From: Bacteroidaceae bacterium
Lineage (GTDB): Bacteria > Bacteroidota > Bacteroidia > Bacteroidales > Bacteroidaceae
DNA length: 44,820 bases
Direction of reading: 5' to 3'
NCBI GenBank assembly: GCA_024698925.1
Contig: JAILQO010000092.1
Span: forward strand, 1-44,820
In this document: in pieces, positions 15,058-25,352 of the stretch
Layout: the number at the start of each line of letters is the position of its first letter
Position numbering within the stretch: position 1 is the stretch's first letter
Made by a program: the position numbers and the translations under genes
The notes under the pieces: generated by a model
Databases searched by the model: none
What the model saw: only the letters and a program-made list of their open reading frames with translations
What the model was told of the DNA's origin: nothing

Positions 15058-17473
15058 TATGAATCCGAACGACCTTGATATAGCCAAGTCGTTAAATCCT
15101 GCACAACGCGAAGCGGTTGAGTATTGCGATGGACCTTCACTCGTGATCGCTGGTGCCGGTTCAGGTAAGACGCGTGTACTGACCTATAAGATAGCGCATT
15201 TGCTCAGCAACGGAATGGCGCCCTGGAACATTCTGGCCTTGACGTTTACCAACAAAGCAGCAGACGAGATGAAGGCGCGCATCGCACAACAAGTAGGATT
15301 AGAACAAGCACAACGCCTATGGATGGGCACATTCCATAGCATCTTTGCGCGCATCTTAAGGATGGAGCATGAGACGATAGGCTTCACACAGGATTTTACT
15401 ATTTACGATGCTGCTGATAGTAAGAGTCTCGTGAAAACCATTATTCGTGAGATGCAACTTGACGACAAAATCTACAAGGCAAGTACCGTCATCAGTCACA
15501 TTTCCTCGGCTAAGAACAGACTCATTCTGCCAGCGCAATATCAAGCTGATCCACAATTATACAAGGCTGATCAAGCGAGTAAGATACCAGCAACGGGCGA
15601 GATATACAGGCGTTACTGGGCACGTTGTCGGCAGTCCAATGCGATGGACTTTGATGATATACTGCTCTATACCTATTTATTATTTCACCATTATCCTGCG
15701 ATTCTGGCCAAATATGAGGAACGATTTGATTTTGTTCTCGTTGACGAGTACCAGGATACCAACTACGCCCAACATGCTATTGTCTGGCAACTGACACAGC
15801 ATAAACAAAAAGTATGCGTTGTGGGAGACGATGCCCAGAGCATCTATAGCTTCCGTGGAGCCAACATTGACAATATCCTGACGTTTCAGCAATTATATAA
15901 AGGTGCACGTCTGTTCAAGCTGGAGCGCAACTACCGTTCTACACAGAATATTGTCAATGCGGCAAACAGCGTCATCAAGCATAATCGCGGTCAGATTTAC
16001 AAAGAAGTATATTCCGAGAAGCCGACAGGCGAACCGATTCACGTTTTCGGTTTCTACAGCGATTTGGAAGAAGCGGCAGGTGTGGCCAAGAAGATCTTGA
16101 ACTTGCATAAGTATGACCACATAGCGTGGGACGATATAGCCATTTTATATCGCACAAATGCTCAGAGCCGTACCTTCGAGGAAGCTTTCCGCAAACAGGA
16201 CATTCCATATCGCATTTATGGTGGGCTCTCTTTCTATCAACGTGCTGAAATCAAGAACATTATAGCGTATTTTCGTCTTGCTGTTAACCCTAATGACGAA
16301 GAGGCACTTAAACGCGTGATCAATTATCCAACGCGAGGTATCGGTCAGACGACGTTACAGAAGGTCCTTTCTGTAGCTTCCGAACAAAATGTGAGCGCGT
16401 GGCAAGTGCTCTCAAATACAGCGAGTTACAACGTTGGAATCAATCGTGGAACTGAAGCGAAAATCAATAGCTTTGTGCAGCTTATTGAAGGCTTCCGCAG
16501 CCAGGTAAACACGTTGGATGCTGCCACTTTAGGACGTCAGATAGCCAATGAATCAGGAATTGTCGCGGACATCTTCAGAAGTAGGGAGGCTGAAGATATT
16601 TCAAAACAGGAGAACCTGCAAGAATTGCTGGACGGACTACAACAATTTGTAGATGATAGGGTAGAGGAAGAGGGTAGTGAGCGTGTCTATCTGACTCATT
16701 ATCTGCAAGAAGTATCACTCGTTAGCGAGCATGATGATGGTAAGGAAGACGTTCAGGAACGCGTTTCGCTCATGACCATTCACTCCGCCAAAGGCCTGGA
16801 ATATCGCGTTGTCTTCATTGTGGGTATGGAAGAGAATCTTTTTCCAAATCAGATGGCATCATCGTCGCCACGGGAACTGGAAGAAGAACGCCGATTATTC
16901 TATGTAGCGCTTACACGTGCTGAGGAACAATGCTTCCTCACACATGCACAGAATCGCTATCGCAATGGAAAAAGTGAGTTCTGCACGCCCAGTAGCTTCC
17001 TCAGCGAATTAGATCCACGTTATGTGGAAGAAGATCAGTCTCATGGTTCGATAAAGCCGCGTCCACGCAGTTTTATGCGCTTTGAACTGGAAGATACTGA
17101 CAGCACACCGTTTGACAGTCGTTTTGATAACAATCGTCAACGTAAGCCTGTCTTCAAGCATCAGATTACAGGATTCGAATCTCCTCAGAATCCGAGCTCA
17201 ATGCGTCCAACCATGAACTTAAAGAATCAAGAGGTTCCAGGGCAAATGAAATCTATGGGACAACAATTTGCTTCGTCTGAGAGACCTGTTGATCAAACGC
17301 CAACGAGTGCTGGCACATTAGTTGTCGGCTCACAGATTGAGCATATCCGATTCGGTCGTGGTGAAGTCATCGCACTAACGGGTACTGGTATTGATGCCAA
17401 GGCAACCGTTCGATTCAGCAATGTTGGAACAAAACAGCTACTTCTGCGTTTTGCCAAGTTCACGATTGTCTAA
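15047..17473 (+). CDS. pcrA: UvrD/PcrA-family ATP-dependent DNA helicase
   Basis: An 808-residue superfamily 1A 3'-5' helicase for repair and replication-fork maintenance. Motifs in order: Q-motif region LNPAQREAV, Walker A GAGSGKT (36-42), motif Ia TFTNKAADEMK, Walker B/motif II VDEYQDTN (D233, E234), motif III GDDAQSIYSFRGA, motif IV NYRS, motif V TIHSAKGLEY and motif VI VALTRAEE. The C-terminal 45 residues (IEHIRFGRGEVIAL and on) match the tudor-like tail of PcrA that contacts RNA polymerase. Two starts are possible: ATG 15047, overlapping the regulator by 11 bases, and ATG 15059, one base after its stop. I list the longer one. Expression is probably linked to the two-component operon. Confidence 0.92.
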   Translation: MTNNMNPNDLDIAKSLNPAQREAVEYCDGPSLVIAGAGSGKTRVLTYKIAHLLSNGMAPWNILALTFTNKAADEMKARIAQQVGLEQAQRLWMGTFHSIFARILRMEHETIGFTQDFTIYDAADSKSLVKTIIREMQLDDKIYKASTVISHISSAKNRLILPAQYQADPQLYKADQASKIPATGEIYRRYWARCRQSNAMDFDDILLYTYLLFHHYPAILAKYEERFDFVLVDEYQDTNYAQHAIVWQLTQHKQKVCVVGDDAQSIYSFRGANIDNILTFQQLYKGARLFKLERNYRSTQNIVNAANSVIKHNRGQIYKEVYSEKPTGEPIHVFGFYSDLEEAAGVAKKILNLHKYDHIAWDDIAILYRTNAQSRTFEEAFRKQDIPYRIYGGLSFYQRAEIKNIIAYFRLAVNPNDEEALKRVINYPTRGIGQTTLQKVLSVASEQNVSAWQVLSNTASYNVGINRGTEAKINSFVQLIEGFRSQVNTLDAATLGRQIANESGIVADIFRSREAEDISKQENLQELLDGLQQFVDDRVEEEGSERVYLTHYLQEVSLVSEHDDGKEDVQERVSLMTIHSAKGLEYRVVFIVGMEENLFPNQMASSSPRELEEERRLFYVALTRAEEQCFLTHAQNRYRNGKSEFCTPSSFLSELDPRYVEEDQSHGSIKPRPRSFMRFELEDTDSTPFDSRFDNNRQRKPVFKHQITGFESPQNPSSMRPTMNLKNQEVPGQMKSMGQQFASSERPVDQTPTSAGTLVVGSQIEHIRFGRGEVIALTGTGIDAKATVRFSNVGTKQLLLRFAKFTIV

Positions 17474-17606
17474 CGGCAGTTTTCTCATTCATTCATTCGT
17501 TCAAAAATAGGGACCTGATTAGATTTCTCTTTCTTTTCAAATAATGGCTGTTATGTTTAATAGAGTGGTAAATATTGGTGAGAAAGAAGAAATATTGGCC
17601 GAAAGA

Positions 17607-17637
17607 TTGGACGCTTGAATGAAAACGACTATATTTG
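17607..17637 (+). promoter_or_regulatory. Promoter of the secreted metallopeptidase-like gene
   Basis: TTG (17607-17609), 20 bases, TATATTTG (17630-17637), then an A-rich leader of about 70 bases to ATG 17712. The rest of the gap from 17474 holds no convincing gene or hairpin. Confidence 0.7.
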
Positions 17638-17711
17638 CAAAGTCTAACAAGAAAACAACCAAAAAGAATAATCCAACCTCAATTAAAAACGACTAACTAA
17701 CAAATAAGGAT

Positions 17712-20384
17712 ATGAAGCACTTATACATTATTTTAAGTTGCACAATGATGTGTCTAGGATTGCAAACAATTCATGCACAACAAGACGTGACAAATCTATT
17801 CATCACAAATGCCAGTTTTGAAGACGGTACAGAACCTTGGACAGTCTCCGAACTGAGCAGCCAGAAGAACTCGTCATTCTCAAAAAAAGATGGATCCTTC
17901 TACATGGAGAAATGGACTTGGCAAGGTAACACGCTTGGTTCGGCGTCCATTTCTCAGACATTACAATATCTACCGGCAGGAAATTATCGGTTAACAGTTG
18001 CAGCCCAAAATATTAAAGAAAATAACAATGATGCCCAAACTGGTACAACCATTTATGCAGGTAATAACTCACAAACGGTAACTACCGCAGATGATTACAG
18101 TGTAGATTTTGCAACCAGCGGTACAATCGAAATTGGCCTCAAAGCCGTAAATCCCTCTGGTAATTGGGTTTGCGTTGATAATTTCCGTTTAACATACATG
18201 AGCCCGAATTTTGAGATGTTAACGGCTGCCATTCCCACTGCAGAAACGACCATTACAGATGCCGAGAAGTCCGGACGTCCAGGTATTCAGCCATCGATTA
18301 AAACTGCACTTCAGACAGCTATCGACAACGCAAAAGCGGCAACAGAATTAACTGCAAATGAAGAGCTTACGAGTATTTCATTTGATTTGGCATCATGTAA
18401 CAAAGCTGCAAAGAAAAACGCAGATGATTTGCTCGCTCTGCGAACAATCAGTAAAAAAGCGAATACCTATGCCACCGGAAACAGAGATATGGCTGCCATC
18501 TATTTAACTGAATTACAATCTCTTTATCAATTGTCTGTAGATGTACTCGCTTTCACACAAGAAATTGATAGCGTTGATGTGCTTGTAAATCAGCTTACTA
18601 TCGCATATGATAATGCAGCAGCTAGTTATACAGCGAAGAGTAAACTAAAGACGTCTATTAACACTGCGACAAATCTGATTGACGAAACTAAGGAAGGGAA
18701 TGACGCTCTCAAAACGGCTATTCAGGCGGCAGAAATCATACGAGATAAAGAAGATGCGACACCTGAAGAAATGTATAACGCCAAGGCTGAGATGGATAAC
18801 GCTACCCTACTCTTCCGTGTTGAAAATGCCACTGGAACTGCACTGAATGTCAAGACGTTATCTACTATCCAGGGCGCAACAGAAATCTTTGGACGACTCT
18901 CTGTCACTGGAGGAACAGCCAGAGAAAAAGGTTTTTGCTATAGCGAATCACCAGAACCAACGATATACGATAACCGCTCCACAGTATCTTATTCTCAGAA
19001 TGGTGACATTTATGCTATGCAAGATTTGAAACCTGCAACTGTATATTATGTGCGTGCTTACGCACTCACCAGCAAATATGCACTTTCTTATGGAAATGTC
19101 GTGAAAGTTATCACACGACCCATGGGAAATGTTAATTACAGCTACGACTTTGCAGGTGATGCAGCCACAAACCAGCGAATCGACGAAGCCTGTGCAGAAG
19201 CCGTTTGGATGTGGAATCATATTGGCGGCATTCAGGATTTCTATCTTAGCGCGCACTATGTCCCTGGTGCTGGAGCCGGCGGAGGCACAGCGGATTGTAG
19301 TTACGGTGGTTATATGAGAGTCAGCCAAAATGTACCTTATCAGAAGACAGGTACAATCCTTCATGAAGGGTCTCACGGTCTTGGCGTTATTAGTTACACG
19401 AATTGGGTGAATAGCATGTATCGTACCAATGGTGACCGCGGTGACTGGCTTGGTCCACGCGTGGATCGTGTCATACAATTCCTTGACAACAGTGCATCGG
19501 CCAAGTTACATGGCGACAATCAGCACATGTGGCCTTATGGTATCAATGGCGCGAATGAAGATACTGGCGACAAGATGCTTTATCGAAGCAATGCGCTCGT
19601 TGTCGAAGCATTGTCGGAAGATGCCATTATTCATAATAATCAAGATTTCATGACACCGGGTTGGACTTTCGAGCATATTGACGAACAGCGATATTACATC
19701 AAGAACGAATCACGTGGACTGGCGACTTCCTATCTGCGTCAAAAGACTAATTCCGTCATTTTTGAGACGTTAACTGCAGACGAGGCATTCAGCAATGACT
19801 CTTGCGCTTGGTATATCTCTTTCAACCCTGAGACTTGCTATTATACTATCCAGAATGTAGCTACGGGCAAATATTTATACCAAAACTCAGGACGCGCCAC
19901 CATGACAACAAATGCCAAAAACAGCAACTTCCAGTTGTTAGGCTCACGCAACAGCTTGAAATATAATGATTTCACATTCAACGTTACATCATATTGGGCC
20001 GTCAGCGTTGCTTCTAACCGTACGCTGTCATTGAACGCAACATCCTCTGCCGTTCAAGGAGCCAATTTTGATCATTCAGATGATGCAAAATCCCAGCGCT
20101 GGCTCTTCCTCACACCCGATGAAGTAACCCGCTTTGCCGAAGCGCAGGGTGAGACCGTAGGCATTGGAACTACTCGCGAACATCGTGACATCGCTACATT
20201 GCATGCCATTGGTGGTAAGGGTTGTATGTCCATTTCCGCGCAAGGCGGAGGAACCGACGTAGAGATTGTCGCTTTAGATGGTCGTCAGGTACGTCAGTTC
20301 TATCTGCAGCGTTCTACAACTTCACGTGTTACGTTGCCACGAGGCATCTATCTCGTGAATGGACAAAAGGTTCTGGTACGTTAA
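17712..20384 (+). CDS. Secreted multidomain protein with HExxH metallopeptidase motif
   Basis: An 890-residue exported protein with a signal peptide ending TIHAQ. Residues about 25-165 look like a carbohydrate-binding-type beta sandwich (FEDGTEPWTVSEL, NWVCVDNFRLTYM). About 170-360 is helical and repetitive. About 375-475 is fibronectin III-like (LKPATVYYVRAYALTS). The catalytic-looking part holds H551-E-G-S-H555-GLG; the Gly at HExxHxxG fits metzincin-like folds, but the usual third His (561) is Ser, so the third metal ligand is unclear; one candidate is in GDNQHMWPYG. About 660-820 is beta-trefoil/ricin-like (YYTIQNVATGKYLYQ). The end (EIVALDGRQVRQFY, LPRGIYLVNGQKVLVR) resembles C-terminal sorting modules of Bacteroidota secreted proteins. 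Peptidase activity on host or dietary glycoprotein is plausible but inferred. Confidence 0.75.
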   Translation: MKHLYIILSCTMMCLGLQTIHAQQDVTNLFITNASFEDGTEPWTVSELSSQKNSSFSKKDGSFYMEKWTWQGNTLGSASISQTLQYLPAGNYRLTVAAQNIKENNNDAQTGTTIYAGNNSQTVTTADDYSVDFATSGTIEIGLKAVNPSGNWVCVDNFRLTYMSPNFEMLTAAIPTAETTITDAEKSGRPGIQPSIKTALQTAIDNAKAATELTANEELTSISFDLASCNKAAKKNADDLLALRTISKKANTYATGNRDMAAIYLTELQSLYQLSVDVLAFTQEIDSVDVLVNQLTIAYDNAAASYTAKSKLKTSINTATNLIDETKEGNDALKTAIQAAEIIRDKEDATPEEMYNAKAEMDNATLLFRVENATGTALNVKTLSTIQGATEIFGRLSVTGGTAREKGFCYSESPEPTIYDNRSTVSYSQNGDIYAMQDLKPATVYYVRAYALTSKYALSYGNVVKVITRPMGNVNYSYDFAGDAATNQRIDEACAEAVWMWNHIGGIQDFYLSAHYVPGAGAGGGTADCSYGGYMRVSQNVPYQKTGTILHEGSHGLGVISYTNWVNSMYRTNGDRGDWLGPRVDRVIQFLDNSASAKLHGDNQHMWPYGINGANEDTGDKMLYRSNALVVEALSEDAIIHNNQDFMTPGWTFEHIDEQRYYIKNESRGLATSYLRQKTNSVIFETLTADEAFSNDSCAWYISFNPETCYYTIQNVATGKYLYQNSGRATMTTNAKNSNFQLLGSRNSLKYNDFTFNVTSYWAVSVASNRTLSLNATSSAVQGANFDHSDDAKSQRWLFLTPDEVTRFAEAQGETVGIGTTREHRDIATLHAIGGKGCMSISAQGGGTDVEIVALDGRQVRQFYLQRSTTSRVTLPRGIYLVNGQKVLVR

Positions 20385-20419
20385 GCCTATAAATACAATT
20401 CATTAACTCTATTCATATC

Positions 20420-21031
20420 ATGTATATCATTGGTATCGCAGGCGGAACCGGTTCTGGTAAGACGACCGTTGTACGCAAAATCGTGGAGACGCTGCCGAAA
20501 ACAAAAGTGGCAGTGATTCCTCAAGATTCTTATTACAATGACACCACGAATCTAACAATGGATGAACGACGGAAAATCAATTTCGATCATCCTAATGCCT
20601 TTGACTGGAAGTTATTGATCCATCAAATCAACGAACTGCGTGAAGGTCGTGCTATTGAACAACCGACCTACTCATATATAGAGAGTAATCGACTGCCAGA
20701 GACCATTCATATTGACCCTTGCGAGGTCATCATCATCGAAGGCATTATGGCTCTCTGTCGGAAAGAGCTTCGTGACCTGATGGATCTCAAAATCTTCGTA
20801 GATGCAGATCCAGATGATCGCCTGATTCGCGTTATCAGCCGTGATATGGCAGAGCGAGGCCGTACGGCTCAAATGGTGATGGACCGCTACACAGACGTCC
20901 TCAAGCCGATGCATCTGGAATTCATTGAACCAACGAAACGTTATGCAGATCTGATCATCCCTCAAGGTGGTAATAACAAGAAAGCCATTGATATCATGAG
21001 GGCTTACATCACGCAACGTCTAAAGCCGTGA
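20420..21031 (+). CDS. udk: Uridine kinase
   Basis: A 203-residue cytoplasmic enzyme phosphorylating uridine and cytidine in pyrimidine salvage. P-loop GGTGSGKTT lies at residues 8-16. Family motifs follow: QDSYYND, NFDHPNAFDW, the substrate-binding PTYSY, the Walker B-like VIIIEGIMAL and RDMAERGRTAQMV. Length matches bacterial Udk. Its stop overlaps the GTG start of the next gene by four bases (GTGA), so the pair should be coupled. Confidence 0.93.
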   Translation: MYIIGIAGGTGSGKTTVVRKIVETLPKTKVAVIPQDSYYNDTTNLTMDERRKINFDHPNAFDWKLLIHQINELREGRAIEQPTYSYIESNRLPETIHIDPCEVIIIEGIMALCRKELRDLMDLKIFVDADPDDRLIRVISRDMAERGRTAQMVMDRYTDVLKPMHLEFIEPTKRYADLIIPQGGNNKKAIDIMRAYITQRLKP

Positions 21032-22236
21032 CAGAAATACTCAAAAAGATATTCAGACTTTACATATTCGCCCTGTCCTGCCTCTGCTTGCCCACTGCCT
21101 GCCAGAAGGAGAACAGGGCGGCCTCGTCCATCATGTTTGGTGAGGCACAGCAGCAAGCACAAACGGCGTATGACCTTGCCGACGTGCAGTCTTCTGGCGA
21201 ACTGATTGCAGTAACGCTTTCAGGCCCAGACACATATTACGAGTATCGGGGGCAGGGCTTTGGTCTGCAATTCAAAATGACAGAGGCTTATGCCAATAGT
21301 ATTGGAACCCGTTTGCGCATGGAAATGGTTTCTGATACCACAGAACTGGTACGCCGCCTGATCTCAGGAGAGGCAGACATGATTGCCCTTGAGGTGGATT
21401 CAAGCACTCTTACTTCTGCCGATATCAAATCCATCACCATCCTTCCAAACCATTGGGCTGTCCGTACAGAATCTGAAGCTTTAGCGGAGAGTATCAAACA
21501 GTGGTGGAATCCACAGCTAAAGACACAGTATCTTGCAGCCGAACAAGCTCGGCAAAATCCGACAAACAGGATCCGACGACACACGCATCCAGAAATGCTT
21601 TCACGTTCCAAGGGAACGATCAGCGCTTATGATGCCATATTCATTCGTCATGCACAAGTCATTGGTTGGGATTGGCGCTTACTTGCGGCACAATGCTATC
21701 AAGAGTCGGCTTTTGATTCCAACGCTGTATCATGGGCCGGAGCCCAAGGCTTGATGCAATTGATGCCTTCAACAGCGGAGCAAGTTGGCATCTCCCAGAT
21801 GGAACTTTTAACACCCAATAAGAATATCGAGGCCGCAGTGAAGTATCTCGCACGGCTTCAAACCACATTCTCTGATATTTCCCATAGAAGCGAGCGCATC
21901 AGATTTATGTTAGCGGCTTACAATGGTGGCGTTGGGCATATACGTGATGCCATGATGCTTGCTGCAGAAGATGGCCTTTCCGCACAAAGCTGGAATAATG
22001 TTTCTCCTTACATCCTACGCCTTGAGCAACCACGATACTATCGTCATCCGAAAGTGAAATTCGGATACCTACGCGGCAGTGAGACAGTAGATTATGTGAA
22101 TCAGATTATGCAGCGTTGGGCAGACTATCGAAGGATGGCTCTCCCCCACTCCAACGTATACCCACATGATTCCTCAAGACAAAAGCCTTCGCGCGTGCGC
22201 CCACGCTCGGAGTTCTTAAATGATAGCATACCATGA
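21028..22236 (+). CDS. MltF-like membrane-bound lytic murein transglycosylase
   Basis: A 402-residue lipoprotein: hydrophobic N-terminus with lipobox LPTAC. Residues about 50-165 look like a short periplasmic solute-binding (SBP_bac_3-like) domain, shorter than in E. coli MltF. From about 195 a transglycosylase SLT domain carries the catalytic Glu in YQESAF (E226), then GAQGLMQLMPSTA and a LAAYNGGVGH segment typical of the fold. It would cleave peptidoglycan glycan strands to 1,6-anhydro ends at the outer membrane. GTG 21028 overlaps the udk stop, and the 3' end overlaps the following helicase gene by four bases (ATGA), so the three genes form one tight unit. Confidence 0.85.
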   Translation: MTEILKKIFRLYIFALSCLCLPTACQKENRAASSIMFGEAQQQAQTAYDLADVQSSGELIAVTLSGPDTYYEYRGQGFGLQFKMTEAYANSIGTRLRMEMVSDTTELVRRLISGEADMIALEVDSSTLTSADIKSITILPNHWAVRTESEALAESIKQWWNPQLKTQYLAAEQARQNPTNRIRRHTHPEMLSRSKGTISAYDAIFIRHAQVIGWDWRLLAAQCYQESAFDSNAVSWAGAQGLMQLMPSTAEQVGISQMELLTPNKNIEAAVKYLARLQTTFSDISHRSERIRFMLAAYNGGVGHIRDAMMLAAEDGLSAQSWNNVSPYILRLEQPRYYRHPKVKFGYLRGSETVDYVNQIMQRWADYRRMALPHSNVYPHDSSRQKPSRVRPRSEFLNDSIP

Positions 22237-25046
22237 AAAAAACACGTATCACTGTCACTTCCTGGACGGAGGAACGCATCTTTAGCAGAGAAGGTATCGA
22301 AGTGTCCAATCCTGACTTGCTTCCAACAGAATACCTCTTTGAAGGAGCGCAATTGAACCTTCTCCTTTGTGAGCATCAACCAGATGGCTCTGTATTACCA
22401 CAACATATTGTCCTAGAGCCTGATTACCTGGTAGATGTTACTACCATCTGTCGCTGTTTTACCCATCACGGAGATACACCAGCGATGTCCTTGTTGGGAA
22501 AATTCATGCCCACGAATACCTCTGCAGCCATTCTACTGGGTAATATTTCCAATCAGTTTCTGGATGATTGTGTCAACGCCACAGAAGCGGTAGAGAAAGA
22601 GGCCCTATACCGCAGCTCACTACGTCGGGCATTTGAAGCAGATGCGCTTCATTTTGCCACAACAGAAGGTATTGACAATCATTTTGCGCAAAAGTGCCAT
22701 GAATTGTTTGAGCATATATGGGAAACTACGAAAACATCGTTTAGCTCGCATGCCACATTGGAAGCTGCGTTCCTGTGCGAAGCGCTTGGTATTCAAGGAC
22801 GAATGGACTTATTGAGTGACGATCACCACACAGTCGTAGAAATGAAGTCTGGCAAAGCTGGATTCCAGGATAGCGAACGATATGAACATGCCATGCAAAT
22901 GGCTTTGTATAAAGAATCTTTATATTACAACGAAGATCTTCCTTATGCACAAGTGAAAGCGCTGTTAATCTACGCCCGTTATCCTCGTCTCATAGACATT
23001 CATCTTGGACGTGCAGACATTCATCGCACCATTGCAGTCCGAAATGGTATTGTACATTTGGAACGTTGCATGCGGACTGATCCTTCATCGCTTTTTGATG
23101 CGCTGACAGAAGCGGATTTTAATACCCGTGGTATCAATGATCGTTTCTATTTGAACTATCTTCGTCCTCGTATTATGTCGTTTCTGAATGAGTTACGGAT
23201 GGCCCAACCCCTTGTACGTGACTATTTTCATACGATGGTTGCTTTTGTGGAACGCGAACAATATTTGGCAAAAGCAGGCATCGAAGGCTTTGATGGACCT
23301 TTGGGACGAGGAGGTTTTGCGGACACCTGGCGTGCAGATAATGAGACCAAACAGAATGCCGGTCGCATCATTCCAGATCTTCAGCTTCAGCCAATCGTTG
23401 AGAATGATGTTATTGTTGCTTTTAATGCCGTCACGACAGCCATTGATGAAGCTTCCAATTTCCGTGTCGGCGACATGGTCATGCTCTACGATCAGCGAGC
23501 TCAGCACCCAGCGGCTTTCTATAGTTCATGCATCATTGAACGAATCGCTTCCTCTTCGCTGAAACTTCGCTTACGCTATCCTCAACATCACACAGAAGAC
23601 TACAACGAAGAGACACGTTATGCCATCGAGCCAGCGCACGCAGATGCCAATTACACATCGCTCTATCGTGGTATGTTCAGGATGCTCTCATGCTCTTCTC
23701 GTCGAATACAGCTTCTTCTAAATCAACGTATTCCAAAATTTGATAAAAGTGATTATTTAAGAACAGAAATCGAAGATGAGCACCTACGCAATATCATCCT
23801 TCATGCACGTCAAGCTCGAGACTATTATTTGCTCGTCGGACCGCCAGGAGCTGGTAAGACGAATGTTGCCATGCGACAGATGGTTCTGGAATTTGCCTCT
23901 GATATACTCCTCACGGCTTTCACCAATCGAGCAGTTGATGAGATCTGCAATATGTTAGATGAACTTGAAGTAAATTATGTGCGGTTGGGGCCAGAATTCT
24001 CATGTGCTGAGCGGCATCGCAATCATCTGCTCTGTCGTCTTGTGAAGGCCCACCCTACCCGTCAGCATCTTCGGACGTTTCTCCAGCACATTCCAATTGT
24101 CGTAGGCACCCTTTCATCCATCACGGCACAGGAAGAACTTTTCCAATTGCGCCACTTCCGCGTTGCGATTATTGACGAGGCGTCGCAAGTTCTCGAGCCT
24201 CAAATACTACCGCTATGGTGTGCCAGCGACGCAAGTGGGAAGCTGTCCATTGATACTTTTATCCTAATTGGTGACCATCGCCAATTACCAGCTGTAGTAG
24301 TACAATCAGAACAAGCCTCACGTGTAACATCCCCATCATTGCGTGCTATTGGACTCAAAGATTGTAGGAACTCATTCTTCCAACGTCTCCATGAAACAGT
24401 CTTAAATCATGGTATCCCTGAAGCAGTTGGAATGCTTCATTGTCAAGGTAGAATGCATCAGGATATATGTGATTTCGTGAGCTCCCACTATTATGATCAC
24501 CAACTATCTTGCATTCCATTACCTCATCAAACGGAGAGTCTTCTTCCGACATCGTACTTCTCAAAGCGTCTTGTTGCAGTCAATGTTCAGGCAACGAAGG
24601 CCCAATGTACCGCTAAAAGCAATACTGCAGAAGCTCAATGTGTTGCCAACATTATCCACTCCATCTGCAAGTCGATGGAAAAGCCACTAAAAATAGAAAG
24701 CATTGGTATTATTGTACCTTTCCGAGGACAGATTACGTTGGTACGTAGGGCTTTAGCTGAGATGATTATTAAAGGTTCTGAAGACATTACCATTGATACC
24801 GTAGAACGTTTTCAGGGTTCCCAACGTGATATTATTATCTTCTCTACAACGGTGGCAGAGCCCTGGCAATTAGAGCTGTTATCACGCCCAGAGTTAATCG
24901 AAGGCAAGCCTTTGGATCGGAAGCTGAATGTGGCTATTACTCGTGCTCGTCATCAATTCATTCTCGTGGGTGATCATGCGCTTTTACGCCAAGCCCTACC
25001 CTATGCGGAACTAATTGATGCTGCAACTACTTACAATTACACTTGA
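22233..25046 (+). CDS. Dna2-like PD-(D/E)xK nuclease and SF1 helicase
   Basis: A 937-residue nuclease-helicase fusion. The N-terminal half contains a RecB/Cas4-type nuclease: GRMDLL with D192, VVEMKSGK with E203 and K205, then HAMQMALY. I see no cysteine set for the iron-sulphur cluster common in Cas4 and Dna2. From about residue 510 comes an SF1B helicase: Walker A GPPGAGKT (536-543), LLTAFTNRAVDEI, Walker B IIDEASQ (D648/E649), GDHRQLPAVV, CQGRMH, ERFQGSQRDIIIFS and a final NVAITRARHQFILVGD. Such enzymes process DNA flaps and recombination intermediates. Coupling to an MltF-like gene is probably organisational. It is intact and chromosomal in character, so a housekeeping role is more likely than a defence role. 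Confidence 0.85.
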   Translation: MKKTRITVTSWTEERIFSREGIEVSNPDLLPTEYLFEGAQLNLLLCEHQPDGSVLPQHIVLEPDYLVDVTTICRCFTHHGDTPAMSLLGKFMPTNTSAAILLGNISNQFLDDCVNATEAVEKEALYRSSLRRAFEADALHFATTEGIDNHFAQKCHELFEHIWETTKTSFSSHATLEAAFLCEALGIQGRMDLLSDDHHTVVEMKSGKAGFQDSERYEHAMQMALYKESLYYNEDLPYAQVKALLIYARYPRLIDIHLGRADIHRTIAVRNGIVHLERCMRTDPSSLFDALTEADFNTRGINDRFYLNYLRPRIMSFLNELRMAQPLVRDYFHTMVAFVEREQYLAKAGIEGFDGPLGRGGFADTWRADNETKQNAGRIIPDLQLQPIVENDVIVAFNAVTTAIDEASNFRVGDMVMLYDQRAQHPAAFYSSCIIERIASSSLKLRLRYPQHHTEDYNEETRYAIEPAHADANYTSLYRGMFRMLSCSSRRIQLLLNQRIPKFDKSDYLRTEIEDEHLRNIILHARQARDYYLLVGPPGAGKTNVAMRQMVLEFASDILLTAFTNRAVDEICNMLDELEVNYVRLGPEFSCAERHRNHLLCRLVKAHPTRQHLRTFLQHIPIVVGTLSSITAQEELFQLRHFRVAIIDEASQVLEPQILPLWCASDASGKLSIDTFILIGDHRQLPAVVVQSEQASRVTSPSLRAIGLKDCRNSFFQRLHETVLNHGIPEAVGMLHCQGRMHQDICDFVSSHYYDHQLSCIPLPHQTESLLPTSYFSKRLVAVNVQATKAQCTAKSNTAEAQCVANIIHSICKSMEKPLKIESIGIIVPFRGQITLVRRALAEMIIKGSEDITIDTVERFQGSQRDIIIFSTTVAEPWQLELLSRPELIEGKPLDRKLNVAITRARHQFILVGDHALLRQALPYAELIDAATTYNYT

Positions 25047-25115
25047 TACGTGTTAAGAAAGTAAGGTTTATGGCATTTCTTTTGGAAAAATGTCGCATTT
25101 ATGACGAATTTGTTG

Positions 25116-25123
25116 TAATTTTG
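25116..25123 (+). promoter_or_regulatory. -7 box upstream of the 2-oxoacid oxidoreductase operon
   Basis: TAATTTTG fits TAnnTTTG and lies 20 bases before ATG 25144. I do not see a clear -33 TTG at the usual distance. Confidence 0.55.
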
Positions 25124-25143
25124 CAGCCGTTTAAGAAAACGAC

Positions 25144-25344
25144 ATGATCACAGAGCAACAAAAACGTGAAGCACAACGTCTTTATGAAGAAGGCAATGTC
25201 TGTCGCAAAAGTCAAAAATGGGCTGAAGCTCAAAACTTATACGAGCAGGCTGCAGCGTTAGATCCTACATCGCCAGCGGTAGCTGCCCGTGAGATGTTGC
25301 ATCAGATCATGGAATACCGATGTAAAGAGTATTATAATCCTTAA
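25144..25344 (+). CDS. Small TPR-like protein leading the oxidoreductase operon
   Basis: A 66-residue protein whose middle (YEEGNVCRKSQKWAEAQNLY, then EQAAALDPTSP) reads as a single tetratricopeptide-like helix pair. It has no signal peptide. It sits 8 bases ahead of the ferredoxin subunit and shares its promoter. A scaffold or assembly role for the oxidoreductase is possible from position alone. Confidence 0.75.
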   Translation: MITEQQKREAQRLYEEGNVCRKSQKWAEAQNLYEQAAALDPTSPAVAAREMLHQIMEYRCKEYYNP

Positions 25345-25352
25345 ATATTATT

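Noticed and set aside
22233..25046. Cas4-like domain taken as a CRISPR or defence signature
   Set aside because: It is fused to a Dna2-like helicase in a housekeeping-type unit, with no cas genes or repeat array nearby.
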